From the NCBI GenBank assembly GCA_942159475.1, contig OW804096.1, positions 43,647,744 through 43,711,743 of the forward strand: a stretch of 64,000 bases of DNA, in the 5' to 3' direction. The DNA is from Sthenelais limicola (taxonomy: Eukaryota > Annelida > Polychaeta > Phyllodocida > Sigalionidae). Under the pieces are notes generated by a model. It was not told where the DNA came from. It worked only from the letters and a program-made list of their open reading frames with translations, and searched no databases. Position numbers and translations under genes: made by a program. Shown here in pieces: positions 38,301 to 50,222 of the stretch; positions within the stretch are counted from its first letter, which is position 1; every line of letters begins with the position of its first letter.

Positions 38301-39649
38301 CAAGACCCCCTTGTATAAATTTACATCGATGCACTCGAGACACGAGACAGAAACCGTTATTTTGTATTCGAAAGGACATCAAATTAGCACTTATGGGAAA
38401 TGATTTCGGGTCGACCTCGCCTTATATTGATGATTACTAGGAAGAACTCCCTGCGGCTAAAGTGAAATCATTTTATACAACTGGACATTATGATAAAGAG
38501 GGTCGATATGGGTCGATATAGGTCAATTACCATTTGCATCATGCATACAATAGCTGGAGTGAGTGATCTTAGATGTCCATCTGTGAATGCATATTTTGTA
38601 TTCATCTAAGGACACAATTATTTATAAGCTATTGTATAGGTGAATGTCCTTGACAGAAGAAAGTGATATTTGGCATTTCATCAGTTACTTCTGTGTTCAA
38701 TGCAATCGTATCATTAAATGTCGTGCTTCGTGTCTATATAACTGATGCAGACCAGTTCAGTTATTTTTCTGTCCCGAACTCAAATGCTATTATGCGAAAA
38801 TGCAGTTGAATCACCTCAATTATGGGATAACTAAGAAGCTCATTTATCAAATTTTATGAATAAATTCCATGATCTATCATTATTAAAGCATATTGCATAA
38901 TGCATACATTCCAATGAAGTACTCTTTGCATTAAATACTCATTTTAGGCAATATTTAAAATTATATAACTATACGCCTTTCAAGTGACATTACAAACACA
39001 AATTAAATGAAGGGAAATAAAATATGTCTTACAGTTTGTGCGCATTTCAATTTACACACATTATACGTGACGAGCCGCAATGAGTCACAAGTCGCAACAT
39101 TGATATCATTCAAAGGGACTCGCAAGATATCTTTATTGGAATGTTCTGTTCTTTTAACGGTTTAGCACCTTTATTCATATGAATCTATGCACCAAATTTC
39201 GGGACTTTGTATTAAATATATCCTTGCGTTCTCAAGGCCATCCTATTTAGTTACTTTACTGGTTATTGGCCACCCTGAATTATTGCAAATCTTACTTCAA
39301 ACATAAAATACATTAAACATGAAATAAAGGAGCATTTCTTATATGTCCTTAATGTTTACTAACATTAGAATCGTTTTGATCTCATCTTTTCAAATATGAT
39401 GATATCTCGAAATCCATTTTTTGCCACTTGTCATTTCCCTAAAACAGATCACATATACAACACTCATATATTTTACAGGCTAAGCTTGGATATGGTGGAT
39501 ACGGCAACGTTATCAACAATGGATACGGATTTGGATACCAGTATGGTGTATTGGGCCGCGCTGAAGCCAAGGGTTACAACAAGTGGAACCCATATGATAT
39601 CCTCGTGTCCCTCAACCGCAGACAGCTCCACTATGGAAACAGCTATTAG
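35351..39649 (+). CDS. Secreted Gly/Tyr/Asn-rich protein, three exons
   Basis: Exons 35,351-35,408, 36,897-37,018 and 39,479-39,649 join in frame to 116 residues. Exon 1 is almost exactly the signal peptide (MDSKILFAFLGLCVLSVYA), a common layout for secreted effector and matrix genes. The mature protein begins DQQHYRGANEYRPYGNVQNL, continues with FGYDPNDGTYGQPHQHN, then GYGGYGNVINNGYGFGYQYG, and ends in a more ordinary segment (NKWNPYDILVSLNRRQLHYGNSY). It has no cysteines. All splice sites are GT/AG. Introns are large (1.5 and 2.5 kb) compared with the coding length. A MITE ends about 35 bp before the last acceptor. I do not recognise a named family; composition suggests an extracellular matrix or shell-forming protein. 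A GTAATG donor after the stop (39,693) hints at a 3' UTR intron. Confidence 0.8.
35409..36896 (+). other. Intron 1 of the 35,351 gene
   Basis: GTAAGT to TTCCAG. AT-rich, with no recognisable gene or repeat. Confidence 0.75.
39066..39444 (-). mobile_element. MITE family A, copy 2, in intron 2 of the 35,351 gene
   Basis: Its termini carry GAGTCACAAGTCGCAA (39,081) and, on the other side, TTTTTTGCCACTTGTCATTTCCC, imperfect inverted repeats of each other. The interior CATCTTTTCAAATATGATGATATC matches copies 1, 3 and 4. It is inverted relative to copies 3 and 4. The right end lies about 35 bp from the acceptor of the last coding exon. Confidence 0.8.
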
Positions 39650-39959
39650 GATTGTCAACCCTCAGAATTAAATGATCCCTTGTTCTGACAAGGTAATGAC
39701 CCCGATCTGTCGGGCTAATCTTTTTTTTTTAAATCTATTTTTTGACAAAAAAATCAGTCTGTGATATGTCTCATTTTGCCAAAGTACAAAACTAATTCAA
39801 TCGTTACATTAGTCATATTTAAATATACATTTTTGAAAGTTTAAATTTCATAAATCAATCCAATATAAATCATCGATATTGTTAACCATCAAACTACTTT
39901 CAAGAAGTGTGAGATAGAAAGTATAAAGCTAAACATTTTTACCACGACAGTTCTTAGAA

Positions 39960-42490
39960 TACAGCTTACACTGCGAAGTCGGGCCCATCATCCAGTGGAA
40001 CTCCCCCATTCCTTGAACACCGAACTGCTAAGTCGGACCCCTCATCAGGTGGAACTCCCTTTCATTGACCGTTTCGGCGCGTACCACTACGGTCTCCGGG
40101 GGCGCGCCGACTGAGGTGATCAGACTCAGCCAGGGTCTCTTCCATGGCTCCTTCCTTTTCCTCCATATCCAGCAGGATGCCTCTTCTGCCTTCCGTCCTA
40201 CTACGCCAACTAGCTTCTTTCTGTCTGTTCCAGTGAGGCCCAGGAAGCCCAGTGTTTTCCAGAGGGAGTTGGATGCGAAGCCTCGGCAGCCTACCTCAAC
40301 TGGGAAGTTCCAAGCCTTCCAGCTGTTTCCTAGGCACGCCTCGACCAATCCTTGGTACTTCTCCCTCTTTCTTTCATGGGCTTCCTCCAGTCTGGTCTCC
40401 CATGGCACTGTTATCTCCACTAGAACCACTTGCCTCGTACTTGGAGACCACAGCACAATGTCAGGTCGCAGTGTTGTTATTGCAACTTGTCTTGGGAATG
40501 TTGATCTCCCAGAGACATCAGCTTGCATCTAGCTGCCAGTCATTGGCTGTTGCCAGGATGCCGCTTGGTGGTCTGTTTGAGCTGCCTTTTGTTCCACCTC
40601 TTACAAAGTTGATAAACTTGGGCCCTTTCTCGATCTTTCTTTTCTTTCTCCGATGTAAATCCAGGGCTGCGCAGATCTCCCACAGAACTTGGTCGTGTCG
40701 CCATGTGTAGCGCCCTCCTGTTAGCGCGACATTGCATGATGACAGCACATGCTCCAGATTAGCTGGTCTTCCACACAACTTGCAGTTTGGATCCTCAGCT
40801 AATCCCCAGATCCTGAGATTGCTTGGTGAAGGCAACACGTCGTAGACCGATCGGAGCAGGAATGATAGCCTATACCCGTCCATCTTCCAGATGTCCTTCC
40901 AGGACATGCTCCTGGGTCAGGCTTGCTCCCATCTGGTCGATTGTCCTTGCTGGCTCATTCCTACTGCCTTAGTAAGTCGAGCCTCTTCCTCTGTCAGTCG
41001 CACTTCTTTCAGGATGAGTTCTCTCTTGCCCCGCTTGCTTGCTGTTGTCCATGAGGCTATGGGTATTGATCCCAACCACAATCTACCTGTTGCAACTGTG
41101 CCGATAATCTCTTTATGGCGCAGTCGACTCTCGGCATCCTCGATGGCTGTGCTCGCTTTCCACTTTCGTCCTGTTTTAACATCAATCCTGGCTTCTCGTA
41201 CCATGGTGTCCTCACTATCCCGGAACATCAATGCCTGCCGTGCTTTGGTCACTTTGAACTCCTCTGTGATTGACATGAGGGGTAGTTGCAGTTTGGAGCT
41301 CCTGCTGTTCAGTCCAATGCTGCTGAATGACTTTGGCACTCCGAGCCATCTACGTAGGTGATGGTTGAATAGACGCTCTAAGCTCTCAACCCTTGTCATT
41401 GGTACTTCATACATTAGCAGGGACCATGTCATCCTCAGGAGAACTCCGTGTTGGTAACACCATGCTTTGTATCTCCTGGGTAGTCCAGATTTCTCTATGG
41501 TGTCCATCCACAGCTTGGCTTTCTGTATCATCTCGTCGATGCTATCCTTGTCCACCAGGGTATCCTTGAACCACTTGCCCAAGCTTTTCACAGGTGCTTC
41601 GCTAAGAGTAGGTATTATAGCATCAGCTATCCTGAACTTGAATCTGTCCTGGACCTTGCCCCACTTGAGTACAACGCTTCTTGACTTGCTTGGTTTGAAT
41701 TTCATCCGTGCCCAGTGTATCAACTCCATTAGATCCTCCAGCATCCATCGGCCCTCTACAACGCTCTTTGCTGTGATGGTCATGTCGTCCATGAAGGCTC
41801 TTGTTGGAGGCTGTATTACTCCTGATTCGAGGACCGGTCCTCGGCTCTTTTTCTTTGCTGACTTGACTATTAAATTCATTGCTATGGAAAAGAGTACTAC
41901 AGATATGGTGCACCCGGTGACGATTCCGACCTCTAGTTGCTGCCAATCTGTTGTGTAGTCTGCAATGGTGAATCGCATGATGAAATTATCGAAGTAGTGT
42001 TTCAGTAGCCCCCTGATCTTCTCTGGGATGTGATACTTTGTGTTAGGTCTACTAATTTGTGTGGGATACTTCCATACGCGTTTGCTAGGTCTAGCCAGAT
42101 CACCGCCAGGTCTCCCTTGATTTCTGTGATTATCTTGGTAAGGACGCCAGTGTGTTCCAGACAGCCAGGTACTCCTGGTACGCCTCCCTTCTGTACTGAT
42201 GTGTCAATGTACTTGTTTCCCAGGAGATATGCCATCATTCGTTTTGCCAAAACGGCGAGGAACAACTTTCCTTCAACGTTTAGCAAGGAAATGGTACTGA
42301 ACTGTCCCAGAGACGAAGATCTTTCCTCCTTTGGGATGAAACAGCCCTCTGCTTTTAGCCATTCTTCTGGCAATTGGCCCCGCTTCCATATCACTTTCAT
42401 GGCCTTCCATAACTCCTTCACGATCCTTGGGCAGTTCTTATAAACCCTGTATGGTACTCCATTTGGGCCTGGTGCTGAAGATGTTCTGAG
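39960..42490 (-). pseudogene. 5'-truncated LINE with restriction-like endonuclease (R2/HERO-like), inactivated
   Basis: Minus-strand reading from about 42,490 to 40,028. It starts inside the RT domain (SSAPGPNGVPYRVYK), then LDLANAYGSIPHKLV (RT motif A), GIVTGCTISVVLFS (motif B) and AFMDDMTITA (motif C with FMDD). After the thumb comes CKLCGRPANLEHVLSSC, the CCHC motif typical of R2-type elements. Then RPDIVLWS...VVLVEITVPWE with a downstream KREKY follows, the PD-(D/E)xK restriction-like endonuclease. FMDD, NAYGSIPH and the order RT-CCHC-RLE fit the HERO branch; that clade call is from memory of motifs. Damage: frameshifts near 42,040 and 40,528, and an in-frame TGA at 40,917. The 5' truncation is normal for target-primed insertion. 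The 3' end is near 39,960, about 310 bp downstream of the secreted gene's stop. Confidence 0.85.
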
Positions 42491-45400
42491 AAATATTAAC
42501 AATATACAAATTAAGCAATATCGTAGATGTTAAATATGACAAAAATAAAGCTAAACATTCGTACAAAGACAGCGAAATATTAACGAAATATTAATCTTAT
42601 GGTGGTTTTATTTGGCTACAAAGGATACTAATCCAAAAGAAATAGCATGGCGTATTTAATCACTGGCGTATCTAATCACTGAACTATATGTATATTTAAT
42701 TACCACAATGTGTGAATCATTATTATCAGCATAAGTTCTCCAGAATGTATCCAACCTATCTTAAAAATGATATTGAACCCTTACTTGTAATCTTGTATGA
42801 TGCCAAGGAATGTCTATAGATACGGACATCTCGTATGAATACATGAAACCAGACCAGAAATTATATATCATGTCCTCGAGACACGTCTGCATGTCCTGGC
42901 TATGGACCTCCGATTAGAAACGCAATAGAAGAATATTAATTGTCTCATTATACGCCATCTTTTCTCATGATACGTGATGTGCATATATTGGAAAGGTAAT
43001 GGGAGTTATGAAACCCTATACCGATTGCTCCTTACGAGAAAGTCGCCGTCGGTCTTAACTATATATACTTACCTCGGTGGTTGATCATTTGGAATATGCG
43101 AAATATTTAGGAGTTACAAACTCACCATCAAGACTACCACCCGTTATGCTCAAAACAAATTAAATCATATCTTCCTACCAGAATTTCAGGATATTGAGAT
43201 AGCTGTAGAAAATAACTGGCCAAAGCTATTTGAAAGATTCTAGTATCTTTTTATTCATAATCAATTTCTTTCTCCCAAAGTCATCAACATAAAGTCTTTA
43301 GTTGATATTTCTATGGTTAAAACACAAATTAAAAAATGGTGGATCGAACAGTTCTCTTCCTTGTGACCCCTCATCCTCCCCCATGTCTCACTCTCCTGCT
43401 CTCTAATAGATAATTGCCCATGTATCACGTACCAATGTAATGATGAGCATACTTATGATTTGAATAATAGACAAACTAAACTATCCTGCAGAAAACTAAG
43501 ACGAAACATATCGTTGACAGCTCACAAATGACTCCATCTGTCTTATCTACATATCATATTATTTACAGGTCGGGAGATAACGTACCGCAGAATACATTGT
43601 TGGATACATGGGACACGATCACGAGGACACTGCAGTGAAGAAAGACCATCAAAACTATCGATTTCATTTGACCTACATCGAATCATGTTATTCATAATCA
43701 GACCAAAATTCATCGAAACCATCAGATTTGCTATCATATACGGCATAGCCTATTTAAATGTGTAAATAGTTGGATTCGGGAGAGTTTGCTTCTTTTGTAT
43801 TCCATATTTTAGGCGCCTAACAAAAAGAAATCGGATGAAGTCTGGGTGCCCAGATTCCCTTAAACATATTATGAATAAATGTAGCCCAAAGCATACAAGA
43901 CTTGTGTAAATATGTTTAAATGATATTTGTAATAAATTATTCTGAATAAATTACAATTGTTTCCTCATCAAACTCGTCACAACTTTGCAAAACAACACTC
44001 TTTGGAAGGTATATCATATGTCAGGGAATTCGACAATATGACAAGGAAACAGCTGAGATTGGATATTATTACATTGTGATTGCATCCTGTAAAAGTGGAA
44101 CTCAATCAACATCAAGATGTTGAACTCAATCCCAAGTGCACGCATTTAAATAAACGTTATCAACCATTATTGATGGTCCCTTCAAATGGGAATATGACTG
44201 GGGACATTTAAGTGAGGCGAATTGGGATTTATCTTCTGCTGATTTTGGAGTCTGTTTAAGAAGGAATTCAATTTGAGATTCATTTATACATGCCCAAGTG
44301 CCATCCCAGTTAATGGTAATAATAGAAAATACAAGTCAGTCAGCCATTTCCCAGTGAACACTAACACATTTTTTTCTTTAATAAATTGCGCGACTGGAGC
44401 GCGAAATTGTACTGCGCATGACGCTTCAGAACTTTAGCTCCTCCCATGGAGACATAATATCCAAATAAGGGCTATGCGTCATGACTCTAGAGATAACTTA
44501 ATTTCTGGCTGATCAACACTCATCATTTGCCAGGGTTTTGACTCTAACTGCCAGAGAGAATGGTTCTAATTCCCCCTCAAAGCTCCACTCAGAATGCACC
44601 GATTTGAATAAATCTTTTTATTTAATTTAGACCCACATTTTCTCCAAATGTACTTGTATGTTTCAAGTCCCCCACATGCTTTAAAAAGCGCCGTTGCTAG
44701 GGGCAACTGAATTCAATACCCTTCACTGGTCTTTATAGTTGAACATTTGAGAAAGACATATTCGTTGATTTTGTATCTAAAAGTAGGAATTAACAGATGC
44801 TTGAACGAATTTAAGCTTAAAATCATATCTCAAAATGTCAGGATAATATAGCTCTTTTTATAAGGTTCTTACAAAGAAATTACAGAGGACATACATACAG
44901 CTTCATGTACCTATCTTTAATTCTCAAGGTGTGGGCATAATCATGCTAAATTGTTTATTTTTCTGAATATTTTTTTTTATTTTGATGGCAGATCACCCAT
45001 CGTAATAATTTTATTCAACGATTTGACTGGGTATGAAAATACATAGGCACTATTTATTTGACTGACACAGTGATCTTGCAACGCATCAACTTCAAATATA
45101 AATATTTCATAATAATTCATTATAATGATTTGATATATGCTAGGCCCTAAGCAACTTTAGATATAGGCCTATGTCAAAATAATAATTATGTGTATTAAGC
45201 CACAAGGCATTTCTAGGGACGTTAATCTCTATTATATTATATGTACATGTGTCTACCGATGCTGTACTGATGCGCGCTCAGCCCAGTAAGGTAGCCTGTT
45301 TTGGCACGCAACATGTCTCCCAGTAGTTTGCATGTTATAATGCAGAGCGCTGCTATATATAGCGGCCGCACGTGTCCTGAGATGTCCCAGACCTGTCCAC

Positions 45401-45630
45401 AACAAGTAGACAATATAAAAAAAATAACACATGTATGGCCGACTCTGCAGTGACCAGAGAGAGTTATTCTTAGAATATACCTTATATTAAGGTAGAGTAA
45501 AATATATAACAATACAAGTTACTCAGTCATTTCAATGGGAGTATATTCATAATATGTATCAATAGGGGTATATTCTAAACAGGAATACATATCACAGGGG
45601 AAGACCAGCCAACGCTCCAAAATTGAAACA
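42491..45630. other. Unassigned intergenic DNA
   Basis: AT-rich, with no gene I can support. Around 43,090-43,370 and 43,800-43,900 short segments read like worn LINE polyprotein (for example LEYAKYLGVT), too degraded to annotate as elements. Confidence 0.45.
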
Positions 45631-45645
45631 ATACATTGGGTAATT

Positions 45646-45966
45646 CTAGGAGATTTTAATGTAGATCACCTGGGGGGGTCTGAAGGGGGGGGGGGGCAGG
45701 GAAGACCCAAGGCTCACCCTCATCACCAGCAAAACTCCCACCAAACCCAGTGACTGATTTTCTGTTTCCATTTGGACTACACCCACAAATACTAACACCA
45801 ACAAGAGTTCTAGGAGATTTTAATGTAGATCACCTGGGGGGTCTGAAGGGGGGGGAGGGAAGACCCAAGGCTCACCCTCATCACCAGCAAAACTCCCACC
45901 AAACCCAGTGACTGATTTTATGTTTCCATTTGGACTACACCCACAAATACTAACACCAACAAGAGT
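45646..45966 (+). repeat. 164-bp tandem duplication within the LINE endonuclease region
   Basis: CTAGGAGATTTTAATGTAGATCACC begins at 45,646 and again at 45,810. The copies are nearly identical except in the G runs (GGGGGGGTCTGAAGG followed by a longer or shorter run). The duplication includes most of the codons after the endonuclease GDFN motif. Confidence 0.92.
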
Positions 45967-48692
45967 CGACACAAGATCAGAAAGACTCATAGACCAAATA
46001 TACACCAACATGAACAACATAACAAATAAGGGAGCTATTATAGACTTCACCAGTGACCACTTTCCCATATTTATCTTGAAAAAGAAACAGAGAAATACAT
46101 ACATCAACAAAGACATCTCCTCACGATCCTGGAAAAACCTAGACATGAACATACTTAAACAAATACTAAAGGACGAAAACTCGAACGAACTTTACCAATC
46201 CAGGGACGTAGACAAATGCTGGAGCATTGTAGAAAACAAAATCAATACATACTTAGACAAGATGTGTCCCAAAAAAACATTCAAAAACACCAAAATAAAG
46301 CCAGCATGGTACACCGATGAACTGAGAAGCAATGCTAGGCAAAGGGACAAGGCTTTCTTGAAAGCAAGGAAGTCAGGGGTAAAGGCAGACTGGGACAAAG
46401 CAAAACAAACACGCAACAAATTCAACTAAAAAATGCTACAATCAAAAAACACATACCTTAAAAATGAAATAGAAGAATGTGGGAAAGACAGGGCTAACTT
46501 CTGGGACATAATCACACCATTACTAAACCCATGCAGACAAATTAAAAACAAAACAAAATATCAAAATCAGAAAAGACGATGGGATTTTCTCAACACCAGA
46601 GGAAACACCAGATATCATGAACAAATTCTTCTCTGAAATAGCCCCACAATTAGCAAAGTCTATACCTAAAATCACAACCCAAGAATCCAAATCAATTGAA
46701 AAGCTACAAGATGGGGACGGCCCACCAAAGTTCTCCTTCTCCCCGGTCAGCCAGGCCCAGGTGATCAAGCAAATAATTCGATCAGGCTCCAGGAAAGCCT
46801 CTGGGATCCCACACATCCCAACAAAAGTATTAAAACCCATAATGCTTACCTTATCACATCAACTAACCCATATTTTCAATCTGTCAATACAAAAGGGAAT
46901 AGTACCATGACCATTTAAGATAGCCACCATCACCCCACTTTTTAAAGGGGGGAAGAGGGATGAGTGCACCAACTATAGACCAATTACAGTGGTAAAATAC
47001 CCGGCCAAAATACTAGAAAAATTAGTCCATGAGCAATTATATAACCACCTAGAAGAAAATAATCTATTATACGAACACCAATATGGATTTAGGGCAAACA
47101 AATCAACTGAAATGGCCCATCATAGAATCTTGGAAACGGTGTATGGCAACTTGAATTCCGGGAAGGCAACAACGCTTGCCTTCCTGGATTTCAAGAAAGC
47201 CTTCGACACGGTTAACCACAAAATATTGTTACAAAAGCTACAAGGGGTTGGCGTGGACGATTCCACCCTTGAATGGTTCAATAATTACCTGACAGACAGA
47301 AAACAGAGGGTGACAGCAAATGGTTTTACCTCTGATGAAAGGGGCGTTGTGTGTGGGGTCCCACAGGGAACGGCCCTAGGCCCTCTTATGTTCCTGGTAT
47401 ATATCAACGATCTGTATAAAAGTGTACAACACTGTGGAGTCCAATATTTTGCAGATGACACAGTACTATATGCGTCGGGGGCGGATGCCGCTGATAATAA
47501 TGTGATGCTGGAAGGCGACCTCCACAGGGTGGGGGTCTGGTGCAAGATGAACAAAATATCCCTGAACATCAAAAAGAGCCAAGTCATGACAATACATAAC
47601 AAACCAAGAAACACTACAGAAACTAACACACCCAACATACATATAAACAAAGACAAATTAGAAAACACAACATCATACACATACCTCGGTGTAGACATAG
47701 ACAACACACTCTCATTTAAAAAATACGTAGAAAGACAGATCTCACAAGCTCAATCACGAGTTAAAGCCCTCACCAAAATATCAAGGGCACTCACAAAAGA
47801 CACAATTATAATGCTATATAAAATGACGATCAGACCAATATTAGAATACGGAGACACATTATACAACGTCGCACCAAAACAGACACTCAACAGAATAACA
47901 ACAATACAAAATAGAATCATCAAACTCGCACTCAGACTACACAAAAGAACAAACGTCGAACACCTACACCAAGAAATGGGCTTGCAACTACCACACATCA
48001 GAAGACAAATGCACCTACTACAAAAAGCATACAAAGACACACAAATAGAAGAAAAACTAGACAAAAGAAAAATCAATCTCAGAACATTATCAAAAGGACC
48101 AACACTGATAGTCCCAAAACCAAAAAGTGAAAAATTCAGGAAATCATTTGTGTACCAGGCACCCACTCTGTGGAATAGTCTTGATGGTAAAGCAAGATGC
48201 ATACCTGACTACAAGGCCTTCCAGCAATATCTAGGCACCCATTATGCCACCGACAAGTAAACAACGAATATATATATCAAATGTAATTCCCTCATGACTG
48301 GGGATTAAGTCCACCATACCGCAACCGCTGCTGCTGTCCATGTACTATCACAATATTACCAAAAGTGGCAGACAAACGCGGTCAACCTTACTAGCCAGTA
48401 AAGCTAAAGCTCCAAACCAGTATTAATACTATATGACAAATTATAAACTTGAGAAAACCGACAAAGGTCGGACAGGGCGCTTGCACGCCCGCCCATGTAT
48501 ATATACGTACACTTTTGTACGCCTTATCCATTGATATTACGCATAGTTAACTAGTCAACTGTATAACTTAGAACTTCTTATATGTTCCAAACAACGGGGT
48601 ACTCGGAAGAGCTGTGAACAGCACACACAGTATTCCAATTCCATTATTATCTTTTGATTTAATTCATATGTAACTGTGAGATGGAAATAAAA

Positions 48693-48722
48693 TCTATTAT
48701 TATTATTATTATTATTATTATG
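48693..48722. repeat. (ATT)n microsatellite, LINE 3' tail
   Basis: About ten TAT/ATT units directly after AAATAAAATC. This is typical of CR1/L2-like elements, which end in short tandem repeats rather than poly(A). Confidence 0.85.
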
Positions 48723-49137
48723 TAATTGGCCATCATACTTACCTGGGATACCTACTAGTATACCTAGAACTACTTCCAATTACTTTTGGTGTGCGCTGCC
48801 CAGTGGTAGAAGCCTATGGTTAATCCTATAGTTAATCACTCTCCCTGCCCCCAGCCTAGGTGGTGGCTGACTGACCCTCTTGTGTTACTGGTGTATATAT
48901 ATACATGCATTGACCCAGATACTATATTACTTGTTACTAAAACAATAGCCCCGCTCATCATGCTTGGTCGCACACAGGTATAGGCTATTTCTACAGGCGC
49001 GTATTTTGACGCAGCTTGGACCAGCTTTCTCGCGCCATAAATTTTTAAAGCGTCAAACACTCAGAACGCGACAAAACACCAACATAACCGCGGCAATCCT
49101 TGTCTATATACGCGGAGTTTTAACAGTGTATCTTTTA
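48723..49137. other. Short intergenic spacer between two LINE remnants
   Basis: I see no gene and no clear repeat in this stretch. Confidence 0.5.
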
Positions 49138-50222
49138 GAATTTTTTTTTTTTTTTAAAGATTTTATTTTCACTGGGTACATCACCTCCAAGAGGAGTAGG
49201 ATATTCCAGCGGAACCCAGCCTGGGTTAAGAGTGGTTATATACATAGGATAATAAATGAACAAGAAACAGGGACAAGATAGAAGATAACCTCTTCATGTG
49301 AGAGTGACTTCTAGGTAGTTTGGCTATAGTTAGTCACTTTTTGGACCGTACCATTGGCGAGTTCAATGTTAAAGAAAACTAACATGGAGAAAAGGGCTTC
49401 AGATCCCATAATGTTGTCATAAGATTAGTAGAGATATCAGGTCATTCGCTAACTTGTTTGGACCGTACCATTGGAGATTTCTATGTTAAAGACAACTGCC
49501 ATGAGAAAAGGAGCTTCACATCACTTAATATTGATACAATAGTGAAGATATCAGATCATCAGCTAACCTGTTTGGACCGTACTATTGGAGAATTCAATGT
49601 ATAAGAAGAATAGTATGGAAAAAAGAGCTTTGAATCACATAATGTTGTTGAATTATGTGTGAGAAGGTCTCTTGATAGGTAGGGGGTTAGCAGAAGATTA
49701 TTGGAATATATGAAATTACAGGTGAACCTCTATCTTATGAGATTGGCCTGTTCAGAAGCTAACATAGTTAAAATATAATAGAGTCAGGAGAAGGTTTGAA
49801 AATGATCATAGAAGAGTCTGTTCTAGCCATTTTCTTTGGAGAGATTTAAACGTTTCTATATTGCCAATATTTCTGGTTTTTGGAGATAGCTGATTCCATG
49901 CCTTAGCAACTTTATTAATGACCGCATTTTCACCACATTTTGTTCTAGAGAAAAAGGTTTGCTCTAGTGGGATTTTGTGTATTTTGAGTTCTATATTTTA
50001 TGGATGTTGATCTAATAAAACCATTGATTCTGAGATGACTTTCCCTTCTGTTGCACAATAGCGGAATTTTGAGGTCTTTATGTAACTCAGAAGTCGGGTA
50101 CATAGGTTCAACTCTAAGTATTGATCTAAGAGCTTTGTTTTGGATTTTTTGTAGTTTGATCAGGTTACTTTGGTGAGTATTGTGGTACAGAATATCGCCA
50201 TAATCAAAGATTTGGATTGATT
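49138..50222 (-). pseudogene. 3' end of a second LINE, minus strand (RT C-terminus, 3' UTR, poly(A))
   Basis: Reverse-strand translation from about 50,222 gives IFDYGDILYHNTHQSNLIK, then LQKIQNKALRSILRVEP, PTSELHKDL and PLLCNRRESHLRI. After a small frame slip it reads FFSRTKCGENAVINKVAKAWNQLS and LQRKWLEQTLL, then a TGA at 49,806. These are typical of the region after the RT catalytic core in jockey/CR1-like elements. Downstream on the same strand come about 650 bp of non-coding sequence including a 115-bp tandem array, and a run of about 18 A (T on the plus strand at 49,138-49,155), which marks the 3' end. The element is 5'-truncated; the RT catalytic motifs are not visible. Confidence 0.75.
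49340..49645. repeat. Tandem repeat, 114-117-bp period, ~2.7 copies, in LINE 3' UTR
   Basis: TTTGGACCGTACCATTGG begins at 49,340, 49,457 and 49,571. The copies are about 80 percent alike by eye and share the AAAAG-GCTTCA and GATATCAG-TCAT-GCTAAC landmarks. Confidence 0.85.

Larger units (their letters stand above)
45634..48722 (+). pseudogene. Jockey/CR1/L2-type LINE: partial AP endonuclease, RT and C-terminus, inactivated
   Basis: Enters at the end of an AP-type endonuclease domain (VILGDFNVDHLG at 45,640; LIDQIYTN and TSDHFPIF at about 46,000-46,070). A linker leads to the RT: ITPLFKGGKRDECTNYRPI, AFLDFKKAFDTVNH (motif A, about 47,180), CGVPQGTALGPLMFLVYIND (motif B) and YFADDTVLYAS (motif C, about 47,450). 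The C-terminus ends FVYQAPTLWNSL at 48,160 and the stop is at 48,260. The transcript end is marked by GGAAATAAAATCTATTATTATT, an (ATT)n tail at 48,693-48,722. Damage: a 164-bp tandem duplication at the 5' end, a TAA at 46,427, a frameshift near 46,568 and a TGA at 46,908. From 46,989 to 48,260 the frame is intact (423 residues), so the insertion is fairly young. The exact clade would need a tree. Confidence 0.88.

Noticed and set aside
40065..42443. Long plus-strand ORFs of 130-160 codons
   Set aside because: They are antisense shadows of the minus-strand LINE, whose RT and endonuclease motifs are clear.
43090..43900. Possible worn LINE coding fragments
   Set aside because: Only short scattered resemblances; too degraded to assign strand or family.
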